A stretch of DNA of 59,743 nt from an uncultured Ruminococcus sp. (GCA_902798755.1 CADBYC010000007.1:1-59743); one strand, 5' to 3'. Counted from the stretch's first letter, positions 1 through 8,258 are shown. Made by a program: numbers and translations. Notes: generated by a model from the letters alone, not told the origin.

Positions 1-120
1 AAGTCCTTAGCCGACCTCGATAACCTCCCCGCGCCGGACGTCCTCGCCGCAGAGATCATCGAAAACCTCCAGAGCGCTCTGGAGAGCTTCAAAGAACTGC
101 AAGCACAACTGGACAAATAA
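1..120 (+). CDS. C-terminal end of a probable type I restriction-modification subunit (partial)
   Basis: An open frame enters from the left edge and ends at TAA. It gives 39 residues rich in Leu, Ala and Glu, including LPAPDVLAAEIIENL, which looks like a terminal amphipathic helix. Similar tails (a short LP-P-DVLA segment followed by an ENL-SAL-SF-E helix) are familiar to me from N6-adenine methylase (HsdM-type) subunits of type I restriction systems, but this is recollection and not a search. The body of the protein lies outside the window, so no catalytic motif can be checked. It ends just before a strong hairpin and a TnpV-bearing stretch, which fits an accessory island next to housekeeping genes. 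Confidence 0.4.
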   Translation, partial: KSLADLDNLPAPDVLAAEIIENLQSALESFKELQAQLDK

Positions 121-157
121 AACGAAGGAGCTACTGCTGTATGACGGTAGCTCTGCA

Positions 158-190
158 GGAACCCCTCTGTCAAACTGACAGAGGGGTTCC
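158..190. terminator. Strong bidirectional hairpin terminator
   Basis: A perfect 15-bp inverted repeat, GGAACCCCTCTGTCA and its complement, with a 3-nt AAC loop. It follows the restriction-subunit stop codon and faces the 3' end of the minus-strand tnpV gene. The T-run is poor on both sides, so efficiency is uncertain, but the stem is very stable. Confidence 0.75.
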
Positions 191-245
191 CTTATCTTCG
201 TCCGATTATGTTATGTGAAAATCAAATCATTATAAACTATTTCAT

Positions 246-563
246 TCACGCGGTCGGGATATTGTTCATCTTGCCAACCCATAACATTTGATCCTCAGCC
301 TTGAGCTGTTCGGTCACGCCTTCCTGTTCGGCGAACTGTTTTACTAACCGGGAATACATTTCCTCAGCTTCTTCGTTGATGTCCGCAAGGTGGTCAATCA
401 GTTTGCACTGTGTGAGTAGGTTATAGTAGAGGATCTTGTGGTGATCTCGGAGATAGCGTCTGCGGCGCTGTCCCCAAATACCGATCTCTCTGTTATCCTG
501 ATTTGGTAATTTCAAATCGGGTAAATAGTAATCACCCTGTCTGGTATAAGTGATTTCTGTCAT
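246..563 (-). CDS. tnpV: TnpV family transposon-associated protein
   Basis: A 105-residue basic, helix-rich protein. It begins MTEITYTRQGDYYLPDL and contains GIWGQRRRRYLRDHH, a pattern I recognise from TnpV proteins carried by clostridial transposons and conjugative elements; their biochemical role is unknown. The ATG is chosen because AAGGAGG lies 7 nt upstream. An upstream in-frame GTG would overlap the stop of the preceding gene and sits too close to that site. It is transcribed with the small gene just upstream. No recombinase is visible here, so this is either a remnant or the edge of a larger element lying to the left. Confidence 0.85.
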   Translation of the reverse strand: MTEITYTRQGDYYLPDLKLPNQDNREIGIWGQRRRRYLRDHHKILYYNLLTQCKLIDHLADINEEAEEMYSRLVKQFAEQEGVTEQLKAEDQMLWVGKMNNIPTA

Positions 564-565
564 GC

Positions 566-742
566 TCACACCTCCTTAACTCGCACTTTACTGATCTTGG
601 CATTCATCACTTTGATTAAGATTTCATCGATCGCATCGGTGTAGTGACCGGTATTGATCAGAGCGTTCCTCTTGTCATTCAGTGCATGGACGATCTCCTG
701 CCGTTCTTCATAGGTGAGATAAATGTGATACTTCTTTTTCAT
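566..742 (-). CDS. Small protein upstream of TnpV, function unknown
   Basis: A 58-residue protein beginning MKKKYHIYLTYEERQEIV, mostly charged helix. The start is set by GGAGG about 8 nt upstream of this ATG; an earlier in-frame ATG has no such site. Its stop lies 2 nt before the tnpV ATG, so the two are almost certainly co-translated. Short genes of this type are common beside tnpV in clostridial mobile elements, but I cannot assign a function. A role in controlling the element is possible and unproven. Confidence 0.7.
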   Translation of the reverse strand: MKKKYHIYLTYEERQEIVHALNDKRNALINTGHYTDAIDEILIKVMNAKISKVRVKEV

Positions 743-828
743 TCGTAAAACCTCCAAAGCATTGAATTTGTCCTACAAATCTGATCCATCCGACTGTTTT
801 ACAATAAAAATTTTTAAACTTCCTTATG

Positions 829-852
829 AAGTTGCATAGTTTTATGCAACTT
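829..852. promoter_or_regulatory. 10-bp-arm palindrome upstream of the tnpV pair
   Basis: AAGTTGCATA, GTTT, TATGCAACTT is a perfect inverted repeat. It lies about 90 bp upstream of the minus-strand small gene and 65 bp upstream of the rplS promoter on the other strand. It could be an operator for either side or a weak terminator. The surrounding stretch (758-915) holds no gene and is AT-rich. Confidence 0.45.
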
Positions 853-915
853 TGAAAATATATTCTGTTTTTTTCGCGCCGCAGGGAGAAAAGCCGTGAT
901 TTTTGAAAAAACACT

Positions 916-944
916 TGCAATTATCATATGTTTGTGGTAAACTA
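916..944 (+). promoter_or_regulatory. Sigma-A-type promoter for rplS
   Basis: TTGCAA, 17 nt, TAAACT. Spacing is ideal and both boxes match the housekeeping consensus well. It would give an RNA leader of about 130 nt before rplS. Confidence 0.65.
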
Positions 945-949
945 TTAAG

Positions 950-1070
950 GCATTTGAATCCGTCTATCCCGGGACGGGGTTCAGATTCGAACGCATTGTT
1001 CAAATTTGAAGCGGACAGTCCTCTGCACGAAACGTTGGTTTTGGGGTACGAATGTCTGAAAAAATCAGGA
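950..1070 (+). promoter_or_regulatory. Candidate structured leader of rplS
   Basis: The untranslated stretch contains nested complementary segments: CCGTC with GACGG, and TTGAATC with GATTCGAA. Firmicutes often carry an autoregulatory L19 leader upstream of rplS, so a leader is expected here. I cannot match this one to the known consensus by eye. Confidence 0.35.
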
Positions 1071-1077
1071 GGAAATT

Positions 1078-1425
1078 ATGGACGCATTAAAGAAAATCGC
1101 ACAGAGTTCCGTCAAGGAACAGACCCCCGAATTCCACATCGGTGACACCGTAAAGGTTTCTGTTAACATCCGCGAGGGTGAGAGAGAAAGAATCCAGATG
1201 TTCGAGGGCACCGTCATCGCTCGCCGTGGTTCCGGCGTAGCTGAGACCTTCACCGTTCGCCGCCTTTCCTACGGCGTAGGCGTTGAGAGAGTATTCCCGC
1301 TCCACAGCCCGAACGTTGTTGACGTTAAGGTTGTTCGCCGCGGTAAGGTTCGCCGCAGCAAGCTCTACTATCTGCGTGACAGAGTCGGTAAGGCTGCTAA
1401 GGTAAAAGAGGAAATTCGTAAATAA
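1078..1425 (+). CDS. rplS: 50S ribosomal protein L19
   Basis: A 115-residue protein of standard family length. L19 sits at the 30S-50S interface of the ribosome. Diagnostic segments are FHIGDTVKV near the N-terminus, the [20 protein letters not shown] stretch, and the basic C-terminal part with [16 protein letters not shown]. An AGGAGG site lies 6 nt before the ATG. The gene has its own promoter and terminator, so it is probably monocistronic. Confidence 0.98.
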   Translation: MDALKKIAQSSVKEQTPEFHIGDTVKVSVNIREGERERIQMFEGTVIARRGSGVAETFTVRRLSYGVGVERVFPLHSPNVVDVKVVRRGKVRRSKLYYLRDRVGKAAKVKEEIRK

Positions 1426-1442
1426 TCTTTGAATTATTACAC

Positions 1443-1467
1443 AAGGGGGCTTTACAGCCCCCTTTTT
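1443..1467 (+). terminator. Intrinsic terminator of rplS
   Basis: GGGGGCT, TTAC, AGCCCCC followed by five T residues, about 18 nt after the rplS stop. Confidence 0.9.
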
Positions 1468-1513
1468 CCGTGGTATTATACTATAGAAGAATTATGGTAG
1501 TCGCTTAGAGCGA

Positions 1514-2251
1514 ATGGATTTGAATGCCATTCACTTCAGAAAAAACGCCGATTTATTCGAGTTTGCGAATATGGAGATGAACTCTTTGAAGATAGATCAG
1601 GAAAAATTAGACGAGCTGTTCCTGGACGACAGCGCGTCTGCCGAGGAGAATGCCTACGGCACACAGATCAAGCTCAATAAAAGCGAAGGCGTCGCCACGG
1701 TCTTTGACTGGCTGGGCAGCCTGTTCATGGCGCTGGTGATTGTTCTGCTGATCATGACCTTCGGCTTTCGTATCATAGACGTCGACGGCAAGAGCATGGA
1801 GCCGACCTTGATCAATACCGATAAGGTCGTTATCACCGACCTGTTCTACACCCCGCACAACGGCGATATCGTCATCATCAGCCACGCGGAGGAATACGCT
1901 AAGCCCCTTGTCAAGCGTGTCATCGCGACCGCGGGTCAGGAGCTGAAGCTCGATTACAAGAACAACGCGGTGTATGTCGACGGCGAGAAGCTCGACGAGC
2001 CGTATATCCAGGGCGTGACCGTGCAGGGCGACGTTCCCGAGGAGGAGCTCAACGGCGTCGTCCCCGAGGGCAAGGTTTTTGTCATGGGTGATAACCGCGG
2101 TATCTCTCTGGACAGCCGTTACCGCCAGATCGGCTTCATCGACGAGAGCCTGATCATCGGCAAGGCTCAGTTGGACGTTATCCCTCATTCCTATGATGAA
2201 AACGGCGTTCTCAAGCTCGACCTGTCCGGTATCAGATACGTTTACAAGTAA
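1514..2251 (+). CDS. lepB: Signal peptidase I
   Basis: A 245-residue membrane serine protease that cleaves signal peptides of secreted proteins. Visible features are an N-terminal cytoplasmic stretch of about 65 residues, one membrane segment (about 66-86), the catalytic Ser94 in GKSMEPTL, the general base Lys134 in PLVKRVIA, and the MGDNR-SLDSR motif near 191-202. The cytoplasmic extension is longer than in many small Gram-positive SipS proteins. The start is uncertain: no good ribosome site precedes this ATG, and a small TCGCT/AGCGA hairpin touches it; ATGs about 20 residues further in are also poorly placed. It follows the rplS terminator and runs towards rbgA. Confidence 0.93.
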   Translation: MDLNAIHFRKNADLFEFANMEMNSLKIDQEKLDELFLDDSASAEENAYGTQIKLNKSEGVATVFDWLGSLFMALVIVLLIMTFGFRIIDVDGKSMEPTLINTDKVVITDLFYTPHNGDIVIISHAEEYAKPLVKRVIATAGQELKLDYKNNAVYVDGEKLDEPYIQGVTVQGDVPEEELNGVVPEGKVFVMGDNRGISLDSRYRQIGFIDESLIIGKAQLDVIPHSYDENGVLKLDLSGIRYVYK

Positions 2252-2260
2252 CTACTGACT

Positions 2261-2290
2261 GCCTGCTTCACACGGAGCAGGCTTTCTTAT
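2261..2290 (+). terminator. Hairpin with T-rich tail directly before the rbgA ribosome site
   Basis: GCCTGCT, 8-nt loop, AGCAGGC, then TTTCTTAT. It looks like the lepB terminator, but AGGTGA for rbgA begins at the next base. This leaves no room for a separate rbgA promoter, so readthrough or conditional termination is needed. Confidence 0.6.
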
Positions 2291-2301
2291 AGGTGAGAAT
2301 C

Positions 2302-3330
2302 ATGAAAAAGACAAGCAATAAGAGAAATCAAAAGCCTGCCGTAAAGCAGGGCGGGCGTTCGGGAGCGAGAATGAACGCAGGGAAGAACCGCGCGCAGAAT
2401 CAGAAGAACGCTCCCGCAAAGCCCCAAAAGCCTGTAAAAGTGAAGAAGAAACCGACCGCGAATCAGTCATCGGAGCATACGCAGGTGATCCAGTGGTATC
2501 CCGGTCACATGACCAAGACCAAGCGCCGTATCGAGAAGGACTTAAAGCTCGTGGACGCGGTCGCCGAGATCATCGACGCGCGTATCCCCGTGTCCTCGCG
2601 CAACCCCGATATCGCCCGACTGACCGAGGGCAAGCCGCGGATCGTCCTGCTCAACAAGTGCGATATGGCTGATCCCCGCTCGACGGATAAATGGGTCAGC
2701 TTTCTCAGCCGGGAGAACGTCCGCGCGATCCCTGTCGATTGCAGAAGCGGCAGGGGAGTGGATAAGTTCGTGCCCGTGCTGACCGAAATGCTTCGCGACA
2801 GGATCGAGAGCTACAAGGCGAAGGGCATGGTCAATCCGTCCATGCGTGTGATGATCGTCGGTATCCCGAACGTCGGCAAGTCCACCTTTATCAACCGTAT
2901 CGCGAAAAAGACCAAGGCGACTGCCGCCGACCGCCCCGGTGTGACGCGCGGCAATCAGTGGTTCACGGTTTCTAAGGGCTTTGAGATGCTCGACACCCCC
3001 GGCGTACTGTGGCCGAAATTCGACGACCAGACGGTGGGCGAACACCTCGCTTTTACAGGGGCGATCAAGAGCGAGGTCATGGACACCGAGCTGCTCGCCG
3101 TGCGCCTGATCGACCTGTTAAAAGAGCGCAAGACCCCTGAATTTGTCGAACGCTACAAGCTCACCGGCGACGATCTTGTCCTGCAAAGCTATGAGATCTT
3201 AGAGAAGATCGCCGAGCACCGCGGCATGCTGATCTCGGGCGGTGAAGCGGACGCCGAACGCGCCGCCTACACCCTGCTCGACGAATTCCGCGCCGCAAAG
3301 TTAGGCAGGATCACGCTGGAATTGCCATAG
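2302..3330 (+). CDS. rbgA: Ribosome biogenesis GTPase (RbgA/YlqF)
   Basis: A 342-residue circularly permuted GTPase needed for late assembly of the 50S subunit. Order of motifs: WYPGHM (about 66-71), G4 NKCD (118-121), then G1 GIPNVGKST (187-195) and G3 DTPG (231-234). G4 preceding G1 is the hallmark of the YlqF/YawG class. The ATG is favoured over an upstream GTG because AGGTGA sits 5 nt before it. Unusual is a Lys/Asn/Gln-rich N-terminal extension of about 55 residues, probably disordered, absent from typical RbgA proteins of about 280-290 residues; it may add RNA contact. Confidence 0.93.
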   Translation: MKKTSNKRNQKPAVKQGGRSGARMNAGKNRAQNQKNAPAKPQKPVKVKKKPTANQSSEHTQVIQWYPGHMTKTKRRIEKDLKLVDAVAEIIDARIPVSSRNPDIARLTEGKPRIVLLNKCDMADPRSTDKWVSFLSRENVRAIPVDCRSGRGVDKFVPVLTEMLRDRIESYKAKGMVNPSMRVMIVGIPNVGKSTFINRIAKKTKATAADRPGVTRGNQWFTVSKGFEMLDTPGVLWPKFDDQTVGEHLAFTGAIKSEVMDTELLAVRLIDLLKERKTPEFVERYKLTGDDLVLQSYEILEKIAEHRGMLISGGEADAERAAYTLLDEFRAAKLGRITLELP

Positions 3331-3339
3331 CCTGTTTGC

Positions 3340-3451
3340 GTAGGAACGAGCATTGCTCGTCCGCAGAATGACGGGCGCAAAAGAAAGCAGAAACCGTAGA
3401 TAGGGCTGAAACATGCACCTGCGGTGCCGGACGACCAATGGTCGTCCCTAC
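3340..3451. repeat. Pair of inverted 23-bp hairpin repeats
   Basis: Two 23-nt units lie at 3340-3362 and 3429-3451 in opposite orientation and match at 20 of 23 positions when one is reverse-complemented. Each is itself palindromic: ACGAGCATTGCTCGT in one, and GACCATTGGTC in the core of the other. Two of the three differences form a compensating base-pair exchange within the hairpin stem. The 141-bp rbgA-rnhB gap holds nothing else except the rnhB ribosome site. Confidence 0.7.
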
Positions 3452-3471
3452 AAGAAAACGAAAGGAATCCC

Positions 3472-4098
3472 ATGGACTGGTTACATTTTGAGAACGAAGC
3501 GAGAGCGAAAGGCTTTCGCCATATCTGCGGCGTTGATGAAGCGGGCAGAGGACCTCTGGCGGGCCCTGTGTGCGCCGCCGCCGTTATCCTGCCCGAGGGC
3601 TGTATCATCGAGGGCGTGAACGATAGTAAGAAGCTGACCGAGAAGAAGCGCGACGCGCTCTTTGACGTCATCATCGAACAGGCGGTCTCCTGCTCGATCG
3701 CCTTCGGCACGGTCGAGGAGATCGAACGCGACAATATCCTGCAAACGACCATGAACACCATGAAGCGTGCGGTCGAGGGGCTGTCCGTCAAGGCGGATTA
3801 CGCCATGATCGACGGCAACCGTCTGCCGCCTCTCGATATCCCCGCCGAGTATGTCGTAAAGGGTGACGCGCGGTCGATGTCTATCGCCGCCGCGTCGATT
3901 TTGGCGAAGGTCAGCAGGGATCGCCTGATGCTCGAATACGCGAAGAAGTACCCCGAGTACTGCTTTGAAAAGCACAAGGGCTACGGCACAAAGCTCCATA
4001 TCGAGAAGATCTTAGAGTACGGCGAGACCCCGATCCACCGCAAAAGCTTCCTCAAAAAGATCTACGCAAAATACGGCTACCCGAAGGTGACGAGATGA
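3472..4098 (+). CDS. rnhB: Ribonuclease HII
   Basis: A 208-residue enzyme that cuts the RNA strand of RNA-DNA hybrids, including single ribonucleotides in DNA. Motifs: GVDEAGRGPLAGP at 20-32 with catalytic Asp22 and Glu23, NDSKKLTEKKR, and YAMIDGNR supplying further acidic ligands. AAAGGAA lies 7 nt before the chosen ATG; an upstream in-frame ATG would translate the hairpin repeat and has no ribosome site. The stop overlaps the next gene's start (ATGA), so rnhB and yraN are translationally coupled, a common pairing in bacteria. Confidence 0.95.
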   Translation: MDWLHFENEARAKGFRHICGVDEAGRGPLAGPVCAAAVILPEGCIIEGVNDSKKLTEKKRDALFDVIIEQAVSCSIAFGTVEEIERDNILQTTMNTMKRAVEGLSVKADYAMIDGNRLPPLDIPAEYVVKGDARSMSIAAASILAKVSRDRLMLEYAKKYPEYCFEKHKGYGTKLHIEKILEYGETPIHRKSFLKKIYAKYGYPKVTR

Positions 4099-4484
4099 TC
4101 GGCTCCAATCAGCGATTCGGCGCTTTGGGCGAGAAGCTCGCCGCGCAATATCTGAAAGTGCAGGGGTATAAAATTCTGAAAAAGAATTATAAAAACAAGC
4201 TCGGCGAGATCGATATCATCGCTGTCGATACAAACGAGATCGTCTTTGTCGAGGTCAAGACCCGCTCCGCAAGCCCCTATCTGAGCGGACAGTACGCCGT
4301 CGATAAGCACAAGCAGTTCCATATCATGCGCACCGCTTCCTACTATCTGAGCGTGATGAAGTGCGAGCTCCAGCCCCGCTTTGATATCATCGAGGTAGAG
4401 GTCGAGCGTGGTTCGGGTCAGATGAAAAAGATCAACCATATCAAAAACGCCTTTTCCCAGACCGAGAATTACGCGCGGTTCTGA
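4095..4484 (+). CDS. yraN: YraN family (UPF0102) endonuclease-like protein
   Basis: A 129-residue protein with a restriction-endonuclease-like fold by family. Key residues: GALGEKLAAQYL near the N-terminus, then GEIDIIAVD and IVFVEVKTR, the D/E-x-K metal-binding core seen in Holliday-junction-resolvase-like nucleases. The cellular role is not settled. It overlaps rnhB by 4 nt and ends before a terminator, so it closes the rbgA-rnhB-yraN group. Confidence 0.9.
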   Translation: MIGSNQRFGALGEKLAAQYLKVQGYKILKKNYKNKLGEIDIIAVDTNEIVFVEVKTRSASPYLSGQYAVDKHKQFHIMRTASYYLSVMKCELQPRFDIIEVEVERGSGQMKKINHIKNAFSQTENYARF

Positions 4485-4552
4485 GGGTTTTGATCGTATA
4501 GAACGGAAATATCCCAAAACCGTTTCTTTAATCGAAAAAAGATCATATTTAT

Positions 4553-4595
4553 CCGCTGTTTTAGCCAGAAATCTCGCTCAGACAGCGGCTTTTTT
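4553..4595 (+). terminator. Terminator after yraN
   Basis: CCGCTGT pairs with ACAGCGG around an inner AGC-AGA/TCT-GCT stem, followed by six T residues. Confidence 0.85.
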
Positions 4596-4608
4596 GTGCC
4601 TTTGCCTA

Positions 4609-4637
4609 TTGCTTCAAAACGCAATATATGTTATTAT
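4609..4637 (+). promoter_or_regulatory. Promoter for thrC
   Basis: TTGCTT, 17 nt, TATTAT, directly after the upstream terminator and about 30 nt before the thrC start. Confidence 0.65.
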
Positions 4638-4668
4638 TATACAGATAAAATGGGTTAGGAGGGTCTAT

Positions 4669-6174
4669 ATGTACTACAACTCTACTCAGGATAAAAGCAA
4701 AGCTGTCTTGTCCGCTCAGGCGATCGCGCAGGGCATTTCACAGGACGGCGGTTTATTTGTGCCCGAGAGCTTCCCTCAGATCACTGAAAAGGAACTGAAA
4801 AGTATGCTCGAAATGTCCTATCGGGACAGGGCAAAATTGATTATGGCAAAGTATCTGACCGATTTCACACAGGACGAGATCGCCGACTGCGTCGACAGCG
4901 CATACACTGCCGAGAAGTTCGGCTCTGAGAATCCCGCTCCGATCGCGACGGTCAATTTCAACGGCGCCGAGCTGAATCTCTTGGAGCTGTGGCACGGTCC
5001 GACCTGCGCCTTCAAGGATATGGCGCTGCAGATCTTGCCGCATTTTCTGACAAAGTCGCTGAAAAAGGTCGGCGGCGGTAAGGACGCGGTCATCCTGGTC
5101 GCGACCTCGGGCGATACAGGCAAGGCGGCTCTTGAGGGCTTCAAGGACGTCGATCACACCAAGATCATCGTGTTCTATCCCGAGAGCGGCGTGTCCGCAA
5201 TGCAGAAGCACCAGATGAACACCCAGGAGGGCGAGAACGTCTATGTCTGCGCGATCCGCGGCAACTTCGACGATGCTCAGACCGCGGTCAAGAAGATCTT
5301 CACCGATCCCGCGACGGCTCAGGTGCTCGACGATAACAACATGATGTTCTCCTCGGCGAACTCCATCAACTGGGGTCGTCTCCTGCCGCAGATCGTCTAC
5401 TACGTCTCTGCGTACTGCGATATGGTGAATAAGGGTAAGGTCGCGTTCGGCGATCCGATCAACATCACCGTCCCGACGGGCAACTTCGGCAACATTCTCG
5501 CCGCGTACTACGCCTATGAGATGGGTCTGCCCGTCAAACGCTTCATCTGCGCTTCCAACTCCAATAACGTACTCACCGATTTCATCAGAACCGGCGTTTA
5601 CAATAAAAACCGTGATTTCTATACCACCGTTTCTCCCTCGATGGATATTCTGGTATCGTCCAACCTCGAGCGCCTGCTCTACTGTATGTCGGGCTGCAAC
5701 GACGCCGAGACCAAGGGCTATATGGAACTGCTCAAGAGCGAGGGCGTGTACACGGTCTCTACGAAGATCAAGGAAAAGCTGCAGTCGATGTTCTGGGGCG
5801 GCTATGCCGACGAGGACGCGACCAAGCGCACGATCCACGATCTCTTCGAGCAGCAGGGTTATCTGTGCGATACCCACACGGCGGTCGCCGTCAGTGTGTG
5901 CGACGCGTATATCCGCGAGTCGGGCGATCCTACTCCCGTTGTGATCGCGTCCACCGCCAGCCCCTACAAGTTCTCGAAGGCGGTCCTGAGCGCGCTTGAT
6001 AAGGGCAAGATGCCCGAGAGCGAATTCGATATGGTCGAGCAGCTCCATGAGATCACGGGTGCTGAGGTCCCCGCGCCGCTTGCTTCCCTCAAAGGCAAGA
6101 AAGCGCGCTTCGGCGACGTCACCGACAAGGAAGATATGCAGAGCGTGGTATTCGGCGCGCTGGGTATCAAGTAA
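4669..6174 (+). CDS. thrC: Threonine synthase
   Basis: A 501-residue PLP enzyme converting O-phosphohomoserine to threonine. The N-terminus MYYNSTQDKSKAVLSAQAIA is typical of the long ThrC form. The PLP lysine is Lys116 in HGPTCAFKDMAL, and SGDTGKAALEGF follows as the phosphate-binding loop region. AGGAGGG precedes the ATG by 7 nt, which excludes a longer in-frame extension that would begin inside the preceding terminator. Its stop overlaps the next gene by one base (TAATG). No other threonine genes are nearby. Confidence 0.97.
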   Translation: MYYNSTQDKSKAVLSAQAIAQGISQDGGLFVPESFPQITEKELKSMLEMSYRDRAKLIMAKYLTDFTQDEIADCVDSAYTAEKFGSENPAPIATVNFNGAELNLLELWHGPTCAFKDMALQILPHFLTKSLKKVGGGKDAVILVATSGDTGKAALEGFKDVDHTKIIVFYPESGVSAMQKHQMNTQEGENVYVCAIRGNFDDAQTAVKKIFTDPATAQVLDDNNMMFSSANSINWGRLLPQIVYYVSAYCDMVNKGKVAFGDPINITVPTGNFGNILAAYYAYEMGLPVKRFICASNSNNVLTDFIRTGVYNKNRDFYTTVSPSMDILVSSNLERLLYCMSGCNDAETKGYMELLKSEGVYTVSTKIKEKLQSMFWGGYADEDATKRTIHDLFEQQGYLCDTHTAVAVSVCDAYIRESGDPTPVVIASTASPYKFSKAVLSALDKGKMPESEFDMVEQLHEITGAEVPAPLASLKGKKARFGDVTDKEDMQSVVFGALGIK

Positions 6175-6866
6175 TGAGCCTTTTCGCGATCGCCGATCTG
6201 CATTTGTCGCTCGGCACGGATAAGCCGATGGACGTGTTCCGGGGCTGGTCCGATTACGTTGACAGGCTCAGATCCAATTGGGAACGCCTGGTGACGGACG
6301 GCGATACCGTAGTGGTAGCGGGCGATATCTCATGGGCGATGAAGCTGGAGGAATGCGACGCTGATTTTTCGTTCATCAATTCTCTGCCCGGTCAAAAGCT
6401 CTTTTTAAAGGGCAATCACGATTATTGGTGGCAGACGAAGAAGAAGCTCGACGGTTACCTCTCAGAAAAGGGCTTTGACACCATAAAGATATTGTTCAAC
6501 AATGCCTTTATGATCGACGGCAGGACCGTCTGCGGCACCCGCGGCTGGTACTATGACAAAGAGGGCGAGCATGATATCAAGGTAATCAACCGCGAGATCG
6601 GCCGGCTGAAAATGTCCTACAATGAGGCGAAAAAGCTCAGTGATACCGACCCGATCGTGTTCCTGCACTATCCGCCCGTTTACGGCGATATCGAGTGCGA
6701 AGAGATCATGCAGGCGCTTTTGGAGCTCGGCGTCAAGGAATGTTACTACGGCCATCTGCACGGCGAGCGCACTCATCAAAACGCCGTGACAGGGGAGTAT
6801 AAGGGGATCGATTTTCACCTGATCGCGTGTGATTATACGCGTTTTATCCCCGTATTGGTGAAATAA
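6174..6866 (+). CDS. Calcineurin-like metallophosphoesterase
   Basis: A 230-residue cytoplasmic protein with the metal ligands of the family in order: DLHLS (near 8), GDISW (about 51), GNHDYWW (about 80), a histidine in FLHYPP, and YGHLHGER near the C-terminus. The family contains phosphatases and phosphodiesterases, so the substrate cannot be deduced. It is translationally coupled to thrC by a one-base overlap; proteins of this type are widespread in clostridia. No membrane segment or signal peptide is seen. Confidence 0.88.
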   Translation: MSLFAIADLHLSLGTDKPMDVFRGWSDYVDRLRSNWERLVTDGDTVVVAGDISWAMKLEECDADFSFINSLPGQKLFLKGNHDYWWQTKKKLDGYLSEKGFDTIKILFNNAFMIDGRTVCGTRGWYYDKEGEHDIKVINREIGRLKMSYNEAKKLSDTDPIVFLHYPPVYGDIECEEIMQALLELGVKECYYGHLHGERTHQNAVTGEYKGIDFHLIACDYTRFIPVLVK

Positions 6867-6961
6867 TTAACAAATTATACATAGGTTTTTCGACCGTGTG
6901 TGATATAGTATTTAAAGTTCTATCAAGTTCAAAATGAAAGTGACTATAGGAGGAAATGAAC

Positions 6962-8239
6962 ATGGCTTTAAAATCATCCAATTTGACTGCGACAAACACA
7001 TATGAGTTAGAGGTAGAGGTAGACGGTAAGATCTTTATGGACGCTGTCTCCCGAGTTTTCAGAAAGCAGAGCAAGAAGATCGCTGTTCCCGGCTTCCGCA
7101 AGGGCAAAGCTCCCCGCTCAATCATCGAGAAGATCTACGGCGAGGACGTATTCTATGACGACGCGATGCAGGATTGCTATCCCGACGCGCTGGACGAGGC
7201 TTGTCAGGCGGCAGGTCTGAAGGTCGTCGCGGTCACAGGCTTAGAGGCGACTCTCGTATCTAAGGAAGGCTTCACCTTCAAGGCTACCGTAGTCGTAGAG
7301 CCCGAGATCGAGATCAAGGATTATGACGGTATCGAGGTAGAGAAGCTCTCAACCGAGGTCACCGAGGAAATGATCGACGAAGAGATCGACCGTGTACGCG
7401 AGCGCAACAGCCGTATGGTAACCGTCGAGGACAGAGCGGCTGAGAACGGCGATACCGTCGTCATCGACTTTGAAGGCTTCTGCGACGGCGAAGCGTTTGA
7501 AGGCGGCAAGGCTGAAGAATACAACCTTGAATTAGGCTCCGGTAACTTTATCCCCGGCTTTGAGGAGCAGCTCGTCGGTCACAACTCCGGCGACGAGTTC
7601 ACCATCGACGTCAAGTTCCCCGAGGAGTATCAGGCAGAGAACCTCAAGGGCAAGGACGCTCAGTTCAAGATCAAGCTCCACGAGATCAAGAAGAAAGAGC
7701 TGCCCGAGGTCGACGACGATTTTGTCAAGGACGTTTCCGAGAAGGATACCGTTGCCGAGTACCGCGACGAGCTCAAGGAGCAGATCGCAAAGCGCCTTGA
7801 GGGCGAGTCCGAGCGCGATCTCGACGACAAGCTGACCAACGCCGTCATCGAGAAGGTCGAGGGCGAGATCCCCGATCAGATGGTCGACAACGAAGCTCAA
7901 AATATGATCCGCGAGATGGATATGCGTCTGCGCCAGCAGGGCATGGACTTCAACACCTATATGAAGTACACCGGCATGGATCAGAACGCTGTCCTCGAGA
8001 TGTATAAGCCCGAGGCGCTCCGAAGGATCAAAATGCGCTTAGCCCTCGAGAAGATCGCCGAGCTTGAGAAGATCGAGCCGACCGAAGAGGAGATCGAGGA
8101 AGAGTACAAGAAGGTGGCTGAGATGTACAACATGGAGGCTGACAAGGTCAAGGAGATCATTCCTGTCGACAGCGTCAAGGAGGACCTCTCCGTACAGCTC
8201 GCGATGAAGCACATCAAGGATAACGCTGTTATCAAATAA
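6962..8239 (+). CDS. tig: Trigger factor
   Basis: A 425-residue ribosome-associated chaperone with peptidyl-prolyl isomerase activity. The ribosome-docking signature PGFRKGKAPRSIIEKIYG lies near residues 40-60, a FKBP-type domain spans roughly 155-245 (GDTVVIDFEGF, FIPGFEEQLVGH), and the C-terminal substrate cradle is highly charged. The second of two ATGs is chosen because AGGAGG is 8 nt upstream of it but only 2 nt from the first. It heads the classic tig-clpP-clpX-lon-engB order, here interrupted by a repeat element after tig. Confidence 0.97.
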   Translation: MALKSSNLTATNTYELEVEVDGKIFMDAVSRVFRKQSKKIAVPGFRKGKAPRSIIEKIYGEDVFYDDAMQDCYPDALDEACQAAGLKVVAVTGLEATLVSKEGFTFKATVVVEPEIEIKDYDGIEVEKLSTEVTEEMIDEEIDRVRERNSRMVTVEDRAAENGDTVVIDFEGFCDGEAFEGGKAEEYNLELGSGNFIPGFEEQLVGHNSGDEFTIDVKFPEEYQAENLKGKDAQFKIKLHEIKKKELPEVDDDFVKDVSEKDTVAEYRDELKEQIAKRLEGESERDLDDKLTNAVIEKVEGEIPDQMVDNEAQNMIREMDMRLRQQGMDFNTYMKYTGMDQNAVLEMYKPEALRRIKMRLALEKIAELEKIEPTEEEIEEEYKKVAEMYNMEADKVKEIIPVDSVKEDLSVQLAMKHIKDNAVIK

Positions 8240-8258
8240 GTTACCCTAAGCGTATAAA

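Noticed and set aside
4753-6048. A 431-codon open frame antisense to thrC, and similar long antisense frames over the BMP-like gene (32086-33267) and other GC-rich genes
   Set aside because: They are complements of clearly conserved genes, lack ribosome sites, and arise from GC-rich third codon positions.
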